Source of the DNA: Deltaproteobacteria bacterium
GTDB lineage: Bacteria; Desulfobacterota; Binatia; HRBIN30; CADEER01
NCBI GenBank assembly: GCA_029262455.1
Contig: JAJCZJ010000126.1
Span: 1 to 64,000, forward strand
Direction: 5' to 3'
DNA: 64,000 nt
The position numbers were made by a program, and so were the translations under genes. Each line of letters opens with the position of its first letter. Position 1 is the stretch's first letter. The notes under the pieces are model-generated. The model made no database searches, was not told the DNA's origin, and saw only the letters and a program-made list of their open reading frames with translations. Of this stretch, positions 26,786-35,479 are shown piece by piece.

Positions 26786-29700
26786 GGAGCTCGTAGCCGC
26801 GGTAGGTTTGGACGAATCCGGCTTGCTCGAGCGCCTCGGCAATCGAGGTGCCGGCGACGGGCTCGCCGTCGAAGAGCTCGACCTCGAAGCGTCCGAGAAA
26901 TCCCTTTCGCGCCGCCGCGGCTAGTGCCTCGATGGCCGGTAGAAGGCTGTCGTCGCCCGTAGCGTTCTCGTTCGGGTAGGAGAGCATTGTCCGCCCGCCG
27001 CGCTCGACATAGAGGGCCAGATGGCCGCCGACGAGGACGACGACCGAGCCGGCCTTGCGTCCGGCGCGGTGGGTGCCCTCGGCACCGCGTTGCGGCCAAG
27101 CCAGGGCGGCGCCGTAGGGGTTTGCCGGATCGGTTGCCGCTAGGACGACGCAGCGGCGCATCGAGTCTTTGTCCGCTGCCAGGGTCCGCATCCGATCGAC
27201 AGCGCCGGGGAGGGCGAACTGAGCGCCGCCGAGGCCTTCGACAAAGTAGCCGCGCCGACACGAACCGCGCTCTTCGAGCGCAGTTAGCAGCGGGTAGACG
27301 GCGGAGAAGCCGCCACCGATGCGCTCGACGGTGATGGCGCCGCGGGTCACGACTCCGTGACGCACGAGCAGCTGTTCGGCCACTGCGTGGCGTCGCCGGG
27401 TTGCGTCCTGCGACCGTAGTGGCCTCACGCTCCAGCGCCCGGCGCCGGACATTGGCCCGAGCCGGGAGGGGCCGCGCTGTCGAACGCGTCCGCCACTCTG
27501 GCGCTTCTTCTTGAGTGGTTTTGTCCGCAACAATGCTCGCAGGGGCGCCAAGGTGTCGTTGGTGACGTGGCCAGACCAAACCAGCTCCCAAATCGCCAGC
27601 AACAGTGCAGCATCGTCCGGACCGCCGACTGCTTCCGATATCTGCCGAAAGAAGGAGGCACCGCGTTCGTCGAGGGCGGCAAGCACCTTGTCGGCGAGCG
27701 CCGAGCGCTCGACTTCGATCGGTTCCGGCAGAAGTAGCGCGGCGCAGTCTGCTTGTGCCAGCACAATCCAGCCGTCGTGAGTCCCAATCGCTCCCGCTCC
27801 GGTCCACAGCACCTCTCCCGCTGATCCAAGCTGGTCGAGGGCTGCTGGGGAGTAGTCGGACAAGCGTGCAGGCATAATCTGATTCTCCAAAATCGACGCG
27901 GCGAGCGGAGCACCCTGTAGTTGTTCGATGACGCGCACCAGGCCGTCGATGCCGGCAAGTCGCGGACCGCCTGGGCCGATGTCGTGCCACGCAACGGAGA
28001 GCTGGCCGAGGGCTTCTGGCGACACCGGTTCGATTTCGCGTCGCAGCGCGGCCAGCGAGCGGCGTCTTAAGCGTCGCAAGACTTCGGAGTCGATCCATTC
28101 GCGGCCACTGCCGCCGGGTCGGAACTCGCCTTGGACGACTCGTCCCGCTGCCTCGAGTTTGCGGATCGCTTCGAGGGCAACGGCCGGTCCGATGCGCAAT
28201 CGTGCCGCGACGGCGCGCTCGTCGAACGGGCCGTTGCAGCGTGCAAAGCGCGCTACCAACGTCGTCAGTGGATCGACGGTTAGCTCGAGAAACGCGGTGG
28301 GGATGCCGAGCGGCAGCGCAGCTCCGAGGGCGTCGCGGTAGAGTCCGGCGTCTTCGATAGCAATCCAATGGTCTTCACCGTCGTAGCGCACCCGGACGGC
28401 GCGGCGCGTGCTTTCGAGCTGGGCGAGCCATTGATCAAGCTCAGTCGGTGTTTGCACGCGATCGCGCAGCTCTTCGGTGCTGTAGGCGCCGAGCTCACGC
28501 AGGAGATCGTGAAGATCATCGGCGTGACGAGCGCGCCGCTCCGGTGTCAGCCGCTGCAACTCGATCTCGAGATCGGCCAGCACCCCGGCGTCGAGCAGGT
28601 CGCGCAGCTCTTCGCGGCCCATGATCTCGGCCAGCGCACTGCGGTCGAGAGCGAGGGCCTGGGCGCGTTTCTCGGCCAGCGGTGCATCGCCGTCGTACAT
28701 GAAGGCACCGACGTAGGCGAGTTGCAGCGAAGAGGCGAAAGGGGAGGGTGCGTCGGTTTCGACCTCGACGACTTGAACCTCACGTCGCTCCAACTGGCCG
28801 AGCAAGTCGATGAGCGCAGGGAGGTCGAAAACGTCGCGCAGGCATTCGCGGTACGTTTCGAGTACGATGGGGAAGGTGTCATGCCGGGCCGCGATCTGCA
28901 GCAAAGTGGCGGCCTTCTGGCGTTGTAACCAGAGGGGAGTGCGGGCGCCAGGGCGCTTGCGCGGTAGTAACAAGGCGCGCGCCGCGGCCTCGCGAAAGCG
29001 GCTGGCGAAGAGCGTCGAGTTGCCGACCTCGTTGACAACGAGATCCTCGATCTCCGTCGGGTCGGGCAACAGGGTGTCGAGGGAAGGTAACTCGTCGCCG
29101 TCGGGAACGCGCACGACGATACCGTCATCGCTGTAGATGACCTGAATCTCGATGCCGAGTCGTTGCCGCAGTCGCGCCGAGATGGCCTGAGCCCAGGGTG
29201 CGTGGACGCGGGCTCCGAAGAAGGAATGCAGGCACAATCGCCAGTCGCCGACCGCGTCGCGGAAGCGTTCGACGACGATGGTTCGGTCGTCCGGCAGGAT
29301 GCCGGTGGAAGCTTTCTGGTCGTCCAAGTATGCGGCGAGGTTGCGCGCTGCGAGAGCGTCGCATCCGGTCGCACCGAGTCTCTCGAATCGGTCCGCGTCG
29401 TCGAGCGAACCGACCTCGCGAATGAAAGCGCCGATGGCGCGGCCAAGTTCGATTGGCCGGCCCGGCGCGTCGCCGTGCCAGAAAGGCATTTTGCCGGGCT
29501 GACCTGCCGCGGGCGAAACCAAGACGCGGTCCGCCGTGATCTCTTCGATGCGCCAACTCGACGCGCCGAGCACGAAGACCTCACCGGCGCGACTCTCGTA
29601 GACCATCTCTTCGTCGAGTTCGCCGACGCGGGTCCGTTTGTCGCCGGCGATGAAGACTCCGAACAAGCCGCGATCGGGAATGGTCCCGCCCGATGTCACG

Positions 29701-31220
29701 GCGATGTTGTGTGAGCCCGGACGACTGCTGAGTTGGCCGTTGACGCGATCCCAATTGATGCGCGCCCGCAGCCCGGCGAAGGCATCGCTGGGATAGCGCC
29801 CGGCCAACATATCGAGCACGCGTTCTAGCGTATTGCGCTGCAGGTCGGCATAGGGCGCGGCGCGGCGTACAACGGCTTCGATGTCGTCGACGGTCCAGTC
29901 CTCGATCGCGACCATGGCAACGATCTGCTGCGCCAGGACGTCGAGTGGGTTCTGCGGGAAGTGGATCTCCTCGATCTGGCCGGCGCTCATGCGTTGGCTG
30001 ACGACCGCGGCTTCGAGCAGATCGCCGCGGAACTTGGGGAAGACGATGCCGCGGCTCGCCGCGCCGACTTGGTGACCGGCGCGGCCAATGCGCTGTAGAC
30101 CGGAGGCGACCGAGTCGGGCGACTCGATCTGTACGACGAGATCGACCGCACCCATATCGATACCGAGCTCGAGCGAGCTGGTGGCGACGACGGCCGGCAA
30201 GTCACCCGACTTGAGGGATTCTTCGATTAGCGTGCGTTGTTCGCGGCTGACCGATCCGTGATGGGCGCGCGCGACTTCTTCCCCGGCGAGCTCGTTGAGT
30301 CTTCCACAGAAGCGCTCGGCGAGTCGGCGCGAGTTGGCGAACACGATGGTGCTGTGGTGTTCCTTGATGAGCTCGAGCACGCGCGTCTCGACGTGTGGCC
30401 AGATGCTCGGTGTCGGCTCTTCGCCGGCGACGTTGCCCGAGCGGGGTGGGGGCCGTTCGTCGCGCAGCGCCGCCAGATCTTCGACCGGGACGACGACGGA
30501 TATGTCGAGGATCTTGTCTTCGTGGGCGCTGACGATTTCAACGGGTCGTTGACCGCCGAGAAAGCGCGCGATCTCGTCGGGCGGTCGCACCGTCGCGGAG
30601 AGGCCGATGCGCTGTGCCGGCTTGGCGAGCAGCGCATCGAGTCGCTCGAGGCTGAGCGCCAGGTGAGAGCCCCGCTTGGTTCCGGCGACAGCGTGCACTT
30701 CGTCAATGATGACGGTATCGACGGTGCGCAGGGTTTCGCGTGCCTTTGATGTCAGGAGCAGGTAGAGCGACTCCGGCGTCGTGATGAGGATGTCGGGCGG
30801 CTTGGCGACCATGCGGCGTCGCTCGATGGCCGGCGTGTCGCCCGAACGGATGCCGACCCCGATCTCAGGCAAGATGGTGTCGCGCCGCGCCGCGTGGGCG
30901 CGTATCCCCGCAAGCGGGGCACGCAGGTTTCGCTCGACGTCCACCGCCAGCGCCTTGAGGGGAGAGATGTAGAGCGTCGAAACGCCCGAGCGCGCCTTTT
31001 CGTCACGGTGCAATAGGCGATCGAGGGACCACAGGAACGCCGACAAGGTCTTACCCGATCCGGTCGGTGCAATGACGAGTGCATTGGCGCCGCCGGCAAT
31101 GACGTCCCATGCGCCCGCCTGGGCGAGTGTCGGCTTCTCGAATGCCGCCGCGAACCAATCGCGCGTCGCCGGACGAAAATGCGAAAGGGCTTCGCTCACC
31201 CCGCTGTTGGCTCGACTCAT
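26778..31220 (-). CDS. lhr: Lhr-type large ATP-dependent helicase
   Basis: A 1480-residue superfamily 2 helicase, the size of bacterial Lhr. It carries Walker A APTGSGKT (residues 51-58), IIDEVHAV (DExH box, about 172), GLSATV, and later motifs such as HGSVSREQR and QRIGRAGHQVG. Long winged-helix and Lhr-specific C-terminal domains follow. Lhr translocates 3' to 5' on single-stranded DNA and unwinds RNA:DNA hybrids; its expression responds to DNA damage in some bacteria. The ATG at 31220 has no strong ribosome site. It overlaps nei downstream, which argues for a joint repair function. The long antisense open frames in this interval are shadows of this GC-rich gene. Confidence 0.95.
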   Translation of the reverse strand: MSRANSGVSEALSHFRPATRDWFAAAFEKPTLAQAGAWDVIAGGANALVIAPTGSGKTLSAFLWSLDRLLHRDEKARSGVSTLYISPLKALAVDVERNLRAPLAGIRAHAARRDTILPEIGVGIRSGDTPAIERRRMVAKPPDILITTPESLYLLLTSKARETLRTVDTVIIDEVHAVAGTKRGSHLALSLERLDALLAKPAQRIGLSATVRPPDEIARFLGGQRPVEIVSAHEDKILDISVVVPVEDLAALRDERPPPRSGNVAGEEPTPSIWPHVETRVLELIKEHHSTIVFANSRRLAERFCGRLNELAGEEVARAHHGSVSREQRTLIEESLKSGDLPAVVATSSLELGIDMGAVDLVVQIESPDSVASGLQRIGRAGHQVGAASRGIVFPKFRGDLLEAAVVSQRMSAGQIEEIHFPQNPLDVLAQQIVAMVAIEDWTVDDIEAVVRRAAPYADLQRNTLERVLDMLAGRYPSDAFAGLRARINWDRVNGQLSSRPGSHNIAVTSGGTIPDRGLFGVFIAGDKRTRVGELDEEMVYESRAGEVFVLGASSWRIEEITADRVLVSPAAGQPGKMPFWHGDAPGRPIELGRAIGAFIREVGSLDDADRFERLGATGCDALAARNLAAYLDDQKASTGILPDDRTIVVERFRDAVGDWRLCLHSFFGARVHAPWAQAISARLRQRLGIEIQVIYSDDGIVVRVPDGDELPSLDTLLPDPTEIEDLVVNEVGNSTLFASRFREAAARALLLPRKRPGARTPLWLQRQKAATLLQIAARHDTFPIVLETYRECLRDVFDLPALIDLLGQLERREVQVVEVETDAPSPFASSLQLAYVGAFMYDGDAPLAEKRAQALALDRSALAEIMGREELRDLLDAGVLADLEIELQRLTPERRARHADDLHDLLRELGAYSTEELRDRVQTPTELDQWLAQLESTRRAVRVRYDGEDHWIAIEDAGLYRDALGAALPLGIPTAFLELTVDPLTTLVARFARCNGPFDERAVAARLRIGPAVALEAIRKLEAAGRVVQGEFRPGGSGREWIDSEVLRRLRRRSLAALRREIEPVSPEALGQLSVAWHDIGPGGPRLAGIDGLVRVIEQLQGAPLAASILENQIMPARLSDYSPAALDQLGSAGEVLWTGAGAIGTHDGWIVLAQADCAALLLPEPIEVERSALADKVLAALDERGASFFRQISEAVGGPDDAALLLAIWELVWSGHVTNDTLAPLRALLRTKPLKKKRQSGGRVRQRGPSRLGPMSGAGRWSVRPLRSQDATRRRHAVAEQLLVRHGVVTRGAITVERIGGGFSAVYPLLTALEERGSCRRGYFVEGLGGAQFALPGAVDRMRTLAADKDSMRRCVVLAATDPANPYGAALAWPQRGAEGTHRAGRKAGSVVVLVGGHLALYVERGGRTMLSYPNENATGDDSLLPAIEALAAAARKGFLGRFEVELFDGEPVAGTSIAEALEQAGFVQTYRGYELRA

Positions 31221-31396
31221 CTAGAGATATGGAAGCGGCCCGGCCTCTGCGAGTCAAATCGAACGATTGGATGCCATGAATCCTGGCTGTGGTCTGCGGA
31301 TAGGGACTTCTCTCGGTTTCCCGCATCGAGAACCCGCAATCCCTTCTTCGTTCATCCCCTGTTTCGGGCTCTACGGCTCGTCGTCAGCCGGAAGCA

Positions 31397-32212
31397 TCAA
31401 ATGCCTCGGGATTTGTGGTGGAGTTGGATCGCGGCCCAGGACATGAGAACCGCCACCGCCAGCCACTGCGATGTCGACAGGGGGCCGTAGAAGTTGCGCG
31501 AGATGTCGTCCCGAACGAACTCGATGACGAGGCGGAAGAGCGAGTAGAGCGCGATGGCGTCCGGGAAGATCGAGCGGTTTCCTCGGCGTATCCTGAGGAA
31601 AGTCCACGCTGCCATCGCGAATAGCGCTATTGCCGAGATTGCTTGGGTCGGGACGATGGGGAGCGTACTGGCCGCGTCCTTTGTGATCATCCCGTGGGTT
31701 ACCTGCGACCAAAAGGCTGTACCAGTGGCGGGGAATGCGATTCCGAAAGTGTCTGACCTGGTACCGTAGCAACAACCTTGCAGGAGGCATCCGATGCGAC
31801 ATGTGCCGAGAACGGTGAACATGGCGGGAGTCCAGCCGTCCAGCGCGCGAACATAATCGAGGTCGCGCCAAGGCTTCGTGACCAGCGCCACGGTGAGCGG
31901 GAGGAATGCGATGGCGCCGTACAACGTCTTGGACCCGAATAGCGGATCGAAGTAGTAGCGCAGCCATCCCACGGAGTTCGGCGGCCACACGCTAGTGTAT
32001 GTATCGAAAATGTATGCAAATAACTGAGCTCCGATCGCCGAGAAGTAGACGGTCACGAGCCAGCGTAAGGGCAGCAGGCGTGGGCGAGGTCCTGATCCCT
32101 GGATTCGCAGCGAGGCGACGAGGATCGGATAGCCGATGGTTACGGCGGCGATGAGCGTGGTGTTCCATATCGAAACGTCAACGCCGAACAGGTGAATGTC
32201 ATCGGGGTACAT
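31397..32212 (-). CDS. prolipoprotein diacylglyceryl transferase-like membrane protein
   Basis: A 271-residue protein from ATG 32212 (MYPDDIHLFGVDVSIWNT). An earlier in-frame codon would add 17 hydrophilic residues. It has about seven membrane helices, a conserved RIGCLLQGCCYG segment and VPTQAISAI, as seen in Lgt-like proteins. The canonical Lgt signature (G-R-x-G-N-F-x-N-x-E-x-x-G) is not present. It could be an Lgt relative that moves another acyl or prenyl group, or a divergent Lgt. The gene is divergent from a PAP2-like gene 113 bases away, so a shared promoter region and a lipid-related pathway are possible. Confidence 0.65.
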   Translation of the reverse strand: MYPDDIHLFGVDVSIWNTTLIAAVTIGYPILVASLRIQGSGPRPRLLPLRWLVTVYFSAIGAQLFAYIFDTYTSVWPPNSVGWLRYYFDPLFGSKTLYGAIAFLPLTVALVTKPWRDLDYVRALDGWTPAMFTVLGTCRIGCLLQGCCYGTRSDTFGIAFPATGTAFWSQVTHGMITKDAASTLPIVPTQAISAIALFAMAAWTFLRIRRGNRSIFPDAIALYSLFRLVIEFVRDDISRNFYGPLSTSQWLAVAVLMSWAAIQLHHKSRGI

Positions 32213-32325
32213 TGAATTGTCTCTCGAGTGTTGAGGAAGTATCGGTGTTTGCTCTCGGCTCATGCAAGTGAGCCGTGCTGGTTTTGCGCTGGTCGAACAC
32301 TCCCGGTGATTGCGCTAGTGGTGTC

Positions 32326-33012
32326 ATGGTGCAGGTGGTCGCGCCAACCCGAGTGCAAGCCAGATTCACGTTTCCGGCGTTGGTCCGGCGGCAGACCAAC
32401 CCTCTGGTCTATGTCCTTCTTTGGGGACCGTTCATTGCCGCGTACCAGATTGTCAATCGGTTTCCACTGCGCGAGCCGATCATTCTGGATTTCTCGTGGG
32501 CGGACCGATCGGTGCCCTTCGTTCCCGAATTTTTACCGCTGTATGTGGCCTATCTTCCACTCTATTGGTGGACAGTCTGTCGTTCCGAGAATGACCGCGA
32601 GGTGAATCGAATCTTTTACGCCGCTCATCTCCAGCTTCTGATCAGCTTGCCGTTGTTTGTGTTTTATCCCGTGGCGATGCCGCGAGACCTGTATTATGGG
32701 TCCGAGGTGTTCGGTTGGGCGGATGCCTTCTGGCGATGGTTCGATCCGCCGAACAATTGCTTCCCGAGCTTGCACACGTCGAACTGTTTGCTTCTGATTC
32801 AGTTCAATTGGTGGCGACGCTATAACTGGTTGCTCGCAGCGCTTCTCTCGGGCGTAATCGCCTCGACCGTGCTCGTTAAGCAGCACTACATGATCGACCT
32901 GGTTGGAGGTGCTGCGGTGTACCTGGTCTCGCGATGGTTTCTTCGCAACCTGCAAATTCGTGGCCTCACTCCAGATGGATGGATCGCAAGTGGCGCGCGA
33001 GCCCGCGACTGA
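32326..33012 (+). CDS. PAP2-superfamily membrane phosphatase/transferase
   Basis: A 228-residue protein from ATG 32326 (MVQVVAPTRVQAR). A GTG at 32275 is an alternative start. It has about six membrane helices. The motif NNCFPSLHTSNCLLL matches the phosphatase signature SLHT, and KQHYMIDLVGG supplies the second histidine block (H-x-x-x-D). This pattern fits the PAP2/inositolphosphotransferase-like group that cleaves or transfers phosphate esters of lipids on the outer face of the inner membrane. The substrate cannot be told. It is divergently transcribed from the Lgt-like gene. A 7-bp stem hairpin at 33140-33158 may end the transcript. Confidence 0.8.
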   Translation: MVQVVAPTRVQARFTFPALVRRQTNPLVYVLLWGPFIAAYQIVNRFPLREPIILDFSWADRSVPFVPEFLPLYVAYLPLYWWTVCRSENDREVNRIFYAAHLQLLISLPLFVFYPVAMPRDLYYGSEVFGWADAFWRWFDPPNNCFPSLHTSNCLLLIQFNWWRRYNWLLAALLSGVIASTVLVKQHYMIDLVGGAAVYLVSRWFLRNLQIRGLTPDGWIASGARARD

Positions 33013-33139
33013 AGTGCCGACGACGAGATCGCATCGCATCGAACCGATCGCAACACGCTGTTTCGCGACGCCGCGCCGAGCGGGCGGAGTTTCCGAACCT
33101 TCGTTCAGTCTCAGTCCTCGTCGCTACGTTGCACTGACA

Positions 33140-33158
33140 CCTGTTGATTCCCAACAGG
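33140..33158 (+). terminator. 7-bp stem hairpin followed by T-rich sequence
   Basis: CCTGTTG and CAACAGG pair around ATTCC, followed by TTGATTGGTGTTTCTTG. It lies 128 bases after the PAP2 gene and 91 before the sulfatase gene. It is a candidate terminator, or a regulatory hairpin of the sulfatase leader. Confidence 0.45.
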
Positions 33159-33248
33159 TTGATTGGTGTTTCTTGACGTAGCTTGTGTCGTCGCGCTAGC
33201 TTGCGGCTTCCGTACCGAGTCCAGTTCAGGCCATAGGAGGACCCATCC

Positions 33249-35450
33249 ATGCGAACCAAGAGTTTCATGGGCGTCGCGGCAGTACTGGCGCTCTTGTTGG
33301 TCTACGGACCGGCATTGGGCCAGCCGTGCGCGACGGGTCCTGCTGCGCCGGCAGACAACCCTCCGAACGTCTTGCTGATCATGACGGATGATCACGCGTG
33401 GCCCTTGTACAACTTCATGTACGAAGGAGACGGTACGACCACGTACAGGTACGAGTTCGTCGATTCCAACGGTGGACGACACCCAAATCTGCGGCCTCTG
33501 AATTTTCCGGCGATCGCGCGCGACGGCACGACGGTGCCGGCTCAGGGGATGACCCCGGAGCTCGATCAGCTCGCCGCCGAGGGGGTCGTGTTTCCGAATG
33601 GGTACGCGGCCGACTCAGTTTGTGTGCCGTCATTTGCTTCGACGGAGACTGGGCTGAATCGCAAGGACAACAAGAGCCTTAAAAAGGATGGTGCCCAAAA
33701 TAAGATTAGTAAGCCGAAGGGGCGGATCGGCGACTATATGTCCAGCATCTCGCTGCCGGTTTCGCCGAACTACAATAGCATCGCATTCGGTAAGAGCTGG
33801 AAGGCTTTCGGGGACCAGGGCTACACCTGCGTCAAGAACGGCTCGCCGTTCAATTGCACCGATCACAAGAAGGGGCACAAGTACATCGACTCTCCGGGGC
33901 GAGAGGATCAGCTGCTTCAGTCGATCGTTGATGCCGGGGTATCGCCCTGGTTCGTTTGGTATTCCCCTCACTCGCCGCATTCCCCTTTTGATGGGCGCGA
34001 GCTTGTCTTCGATGGGGTCAAGCAGTGCGAGGCGTTAGATTCGCCGGCGCTGGCGCTCAACTTCTGTTCCCCTCCCAACGATGGAGGTTCGTTTTGCGAT
34101 GCGGACGAACCTACGAAGGTGCCTCGAGATATTGCCAACAAAGACGTGTCGGATACGGGATTCGAGTTGCCGCCTTACATCCTCGCTAGTCCGGTGCTTC
34201 TGGCGAGAACTTGCAACCGCCTGCGCGACCTTCAGGTCCAGATGATCACGGCGTCGGAGTGTTTCGGAAACCCTTCCCCGAGTGTCAGCTGCGGCGACAT
34301 GGACCCAACGCTTGCTGCTCTGAATCCTGGGTTCGAGTATATGCGACACCACAGCAGTGAGCCGGGCAAGAGCCTGAGCAAGTTTCAGGGCGTCCTCGAT
34401 ACCATCATGATTCAGGATTTTTGGATCGGAGTGCTCCTCGACTTTCTCCGCGAGACAGATGACGCAAGGTCGCCGGGTAACCCGTTGATCGCCAACACGG
34501 TGATCCTCTACCAGACCGACAACGGGATGATTCCCAGCACATCCCTTGGACTCACCCCGGGTGGCGAGAAGGTCAAGTCGAAGGGATGGAAGAAGTCTAG
34601 CGATGAGAACGGGTTTCGGACGCCAATTGTGGTACGTCCTCCGGCTTTGAATGGGCGCCATGCGTCGATTCCGCAGTTCAAGCACGAGGACGCCCACGCC
34701 GTCGACTTGATTCCGACGATGTTGCACTACGCGACCAATCGGCCTGTGCCGGTGTGTGCTCTTGGAGTGCGCCCAAGCGTACCGCAGTGGGATGACGAAA
34801 CCCTGGTATGGGATGCGGCCCCGGGTGGCGTCGAATCGGAGGCCCCTTGTCTGGAAGGGATCAGCCTGCGTTCCGCCGCGGAATGCGTTGGTACCCCGGG
34901 AAATCATCCCGACAGCCCAGTCGGTGCGTCTGTTCCGGCCAAACGCGAGTACCTCTTTGCGCACAAGGGCAGCAAGCTTTTCCTGCGCAAAGAGACGGGG
35001 GTTCCCGGCGGCCAGACCCATGGCTTCCGGTTGTTTCGCAAGAGTTGTCCGCAACGGTGCGACGACTCAGGCTACAATTCGTCCAATGCCCATAAGCAGG
35101 ATGCAAAGTTCAGGCTGTATAACATGACGAGAGATCTCGATGAGAACTGCGATTTGCTCGACCCAAGCAATCTCCCGCCGACAATGGGTGCGTTGGTGTC
35201 GGGTTGTGTTTGCACGATCCTCGGCCTAGCGGCACCATGCGACCCGGCCGGGGCGTGGCCGGACGACGCCAAAGGCGATGTTTGCGAGTGGCAGGCGGCA
35301 GTCAACCAGTGGTACAACGCGACCGAAGCCGCCATGCCGAACAATCAGAGTGAGCGACGATTCTGTGCCGGGACGAGTACGTTCTGTCAGAATGCGGAGA
35401 GCCCTCCGCCTTCCCCCCTCTGTCCCAGTTTGCCGGAGCCTCCCCAGTGA
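33249..35450 (+). CDS. secreted sulfatase-like (alkaline phosphatase fold) protein with altered formylglycine motif
   Basis: A 733-residue protein with signal peptide over about 1-24. Its mature N-terminus NPPNVLLIMTDDHAWPLYNF holds the metal-binding Asp pair of sulfatases. Further family marks are the SPHSPHSPFDG loop, DNGMIPSTS and the region around KSKGWKKSSDENGFRTPIVV. The active-site peptide is Cys125-V-P-S-F, while sulfatases matured by the formylglycine enzyme need C-x-P-x-R. The Arg is replaced by Phe here, so maturation and activity are uncertain. An extra C-terminal part with many Cys is present. GGAGG lies at 33237-33241 ahead of the ATG. The secreted glycine-rich gene starts 29 bases downstream, so the two may be co-expressed. 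Confidence 0.75.
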   Translation: MRTKSFMGVAAVLALLLVYGPALGQPCATGPAAPADNPPNVLLIMTDDHAWPLYNFMYEGDGTTTYRYEFVDSNGGRHPNLRPLNFPAIARDGTTVPAQGMTPELDQLAAEGVVFPNGYAADSVCVPSFASTETGLNRKDNKSLKKDGAQNKISKPKGRIGDYMSSISLPVSPNYNSIAFGKSWKAFGDQGYTCVKNGSPFNCTDHKKGHKYIDSPGREDQLLQSIVDAGVSPWFVWYSPHSPHSPFDGRELVFDGVKQCEALDSPALALNFCSPPNDGGSFCDADEPTKVPRDIANKDVSDTGFELPPYILASPVLLARTCNRLRDLQVQMITASECFGNPSPSVSCGDMDPTLAALNPGFEYMRHHSSEPGKSLSKFQGVLDTIMIQDFWIGVLLDFLRETDDARSPGNPLIANTVILYQTDNGMIPSTSLGLTPGGEKVKSKGWKKSSDENGFRTPIVVRPPALNGRHASIPQFKHEDAHAVDLIPTMLHYATNRPVPVCALGVRPSVPQWDDETLVWDAAPGGVESEAPCLEGISLRSAAECVGTPGNHPDSPVGASVPAKREYLFAHKGSKLFLRKETGVPGGQTHGFRLFRKSCPQRCDDSGYNSSNAHKQDAKFRLYNMTRDLDENCDLLDPSNLPPTMGALVSGCVCTILGLAAPCDPAGAWPDDAKGDVCEWQAAVNQWYNATEAAMPNNQSERRFCAGTSTFCQNAESPPPSPLCPSLPEPPQ

Positions 35451-35479
35451 ACAGTTTGCGGGCGATAAGGAGCTTACGC

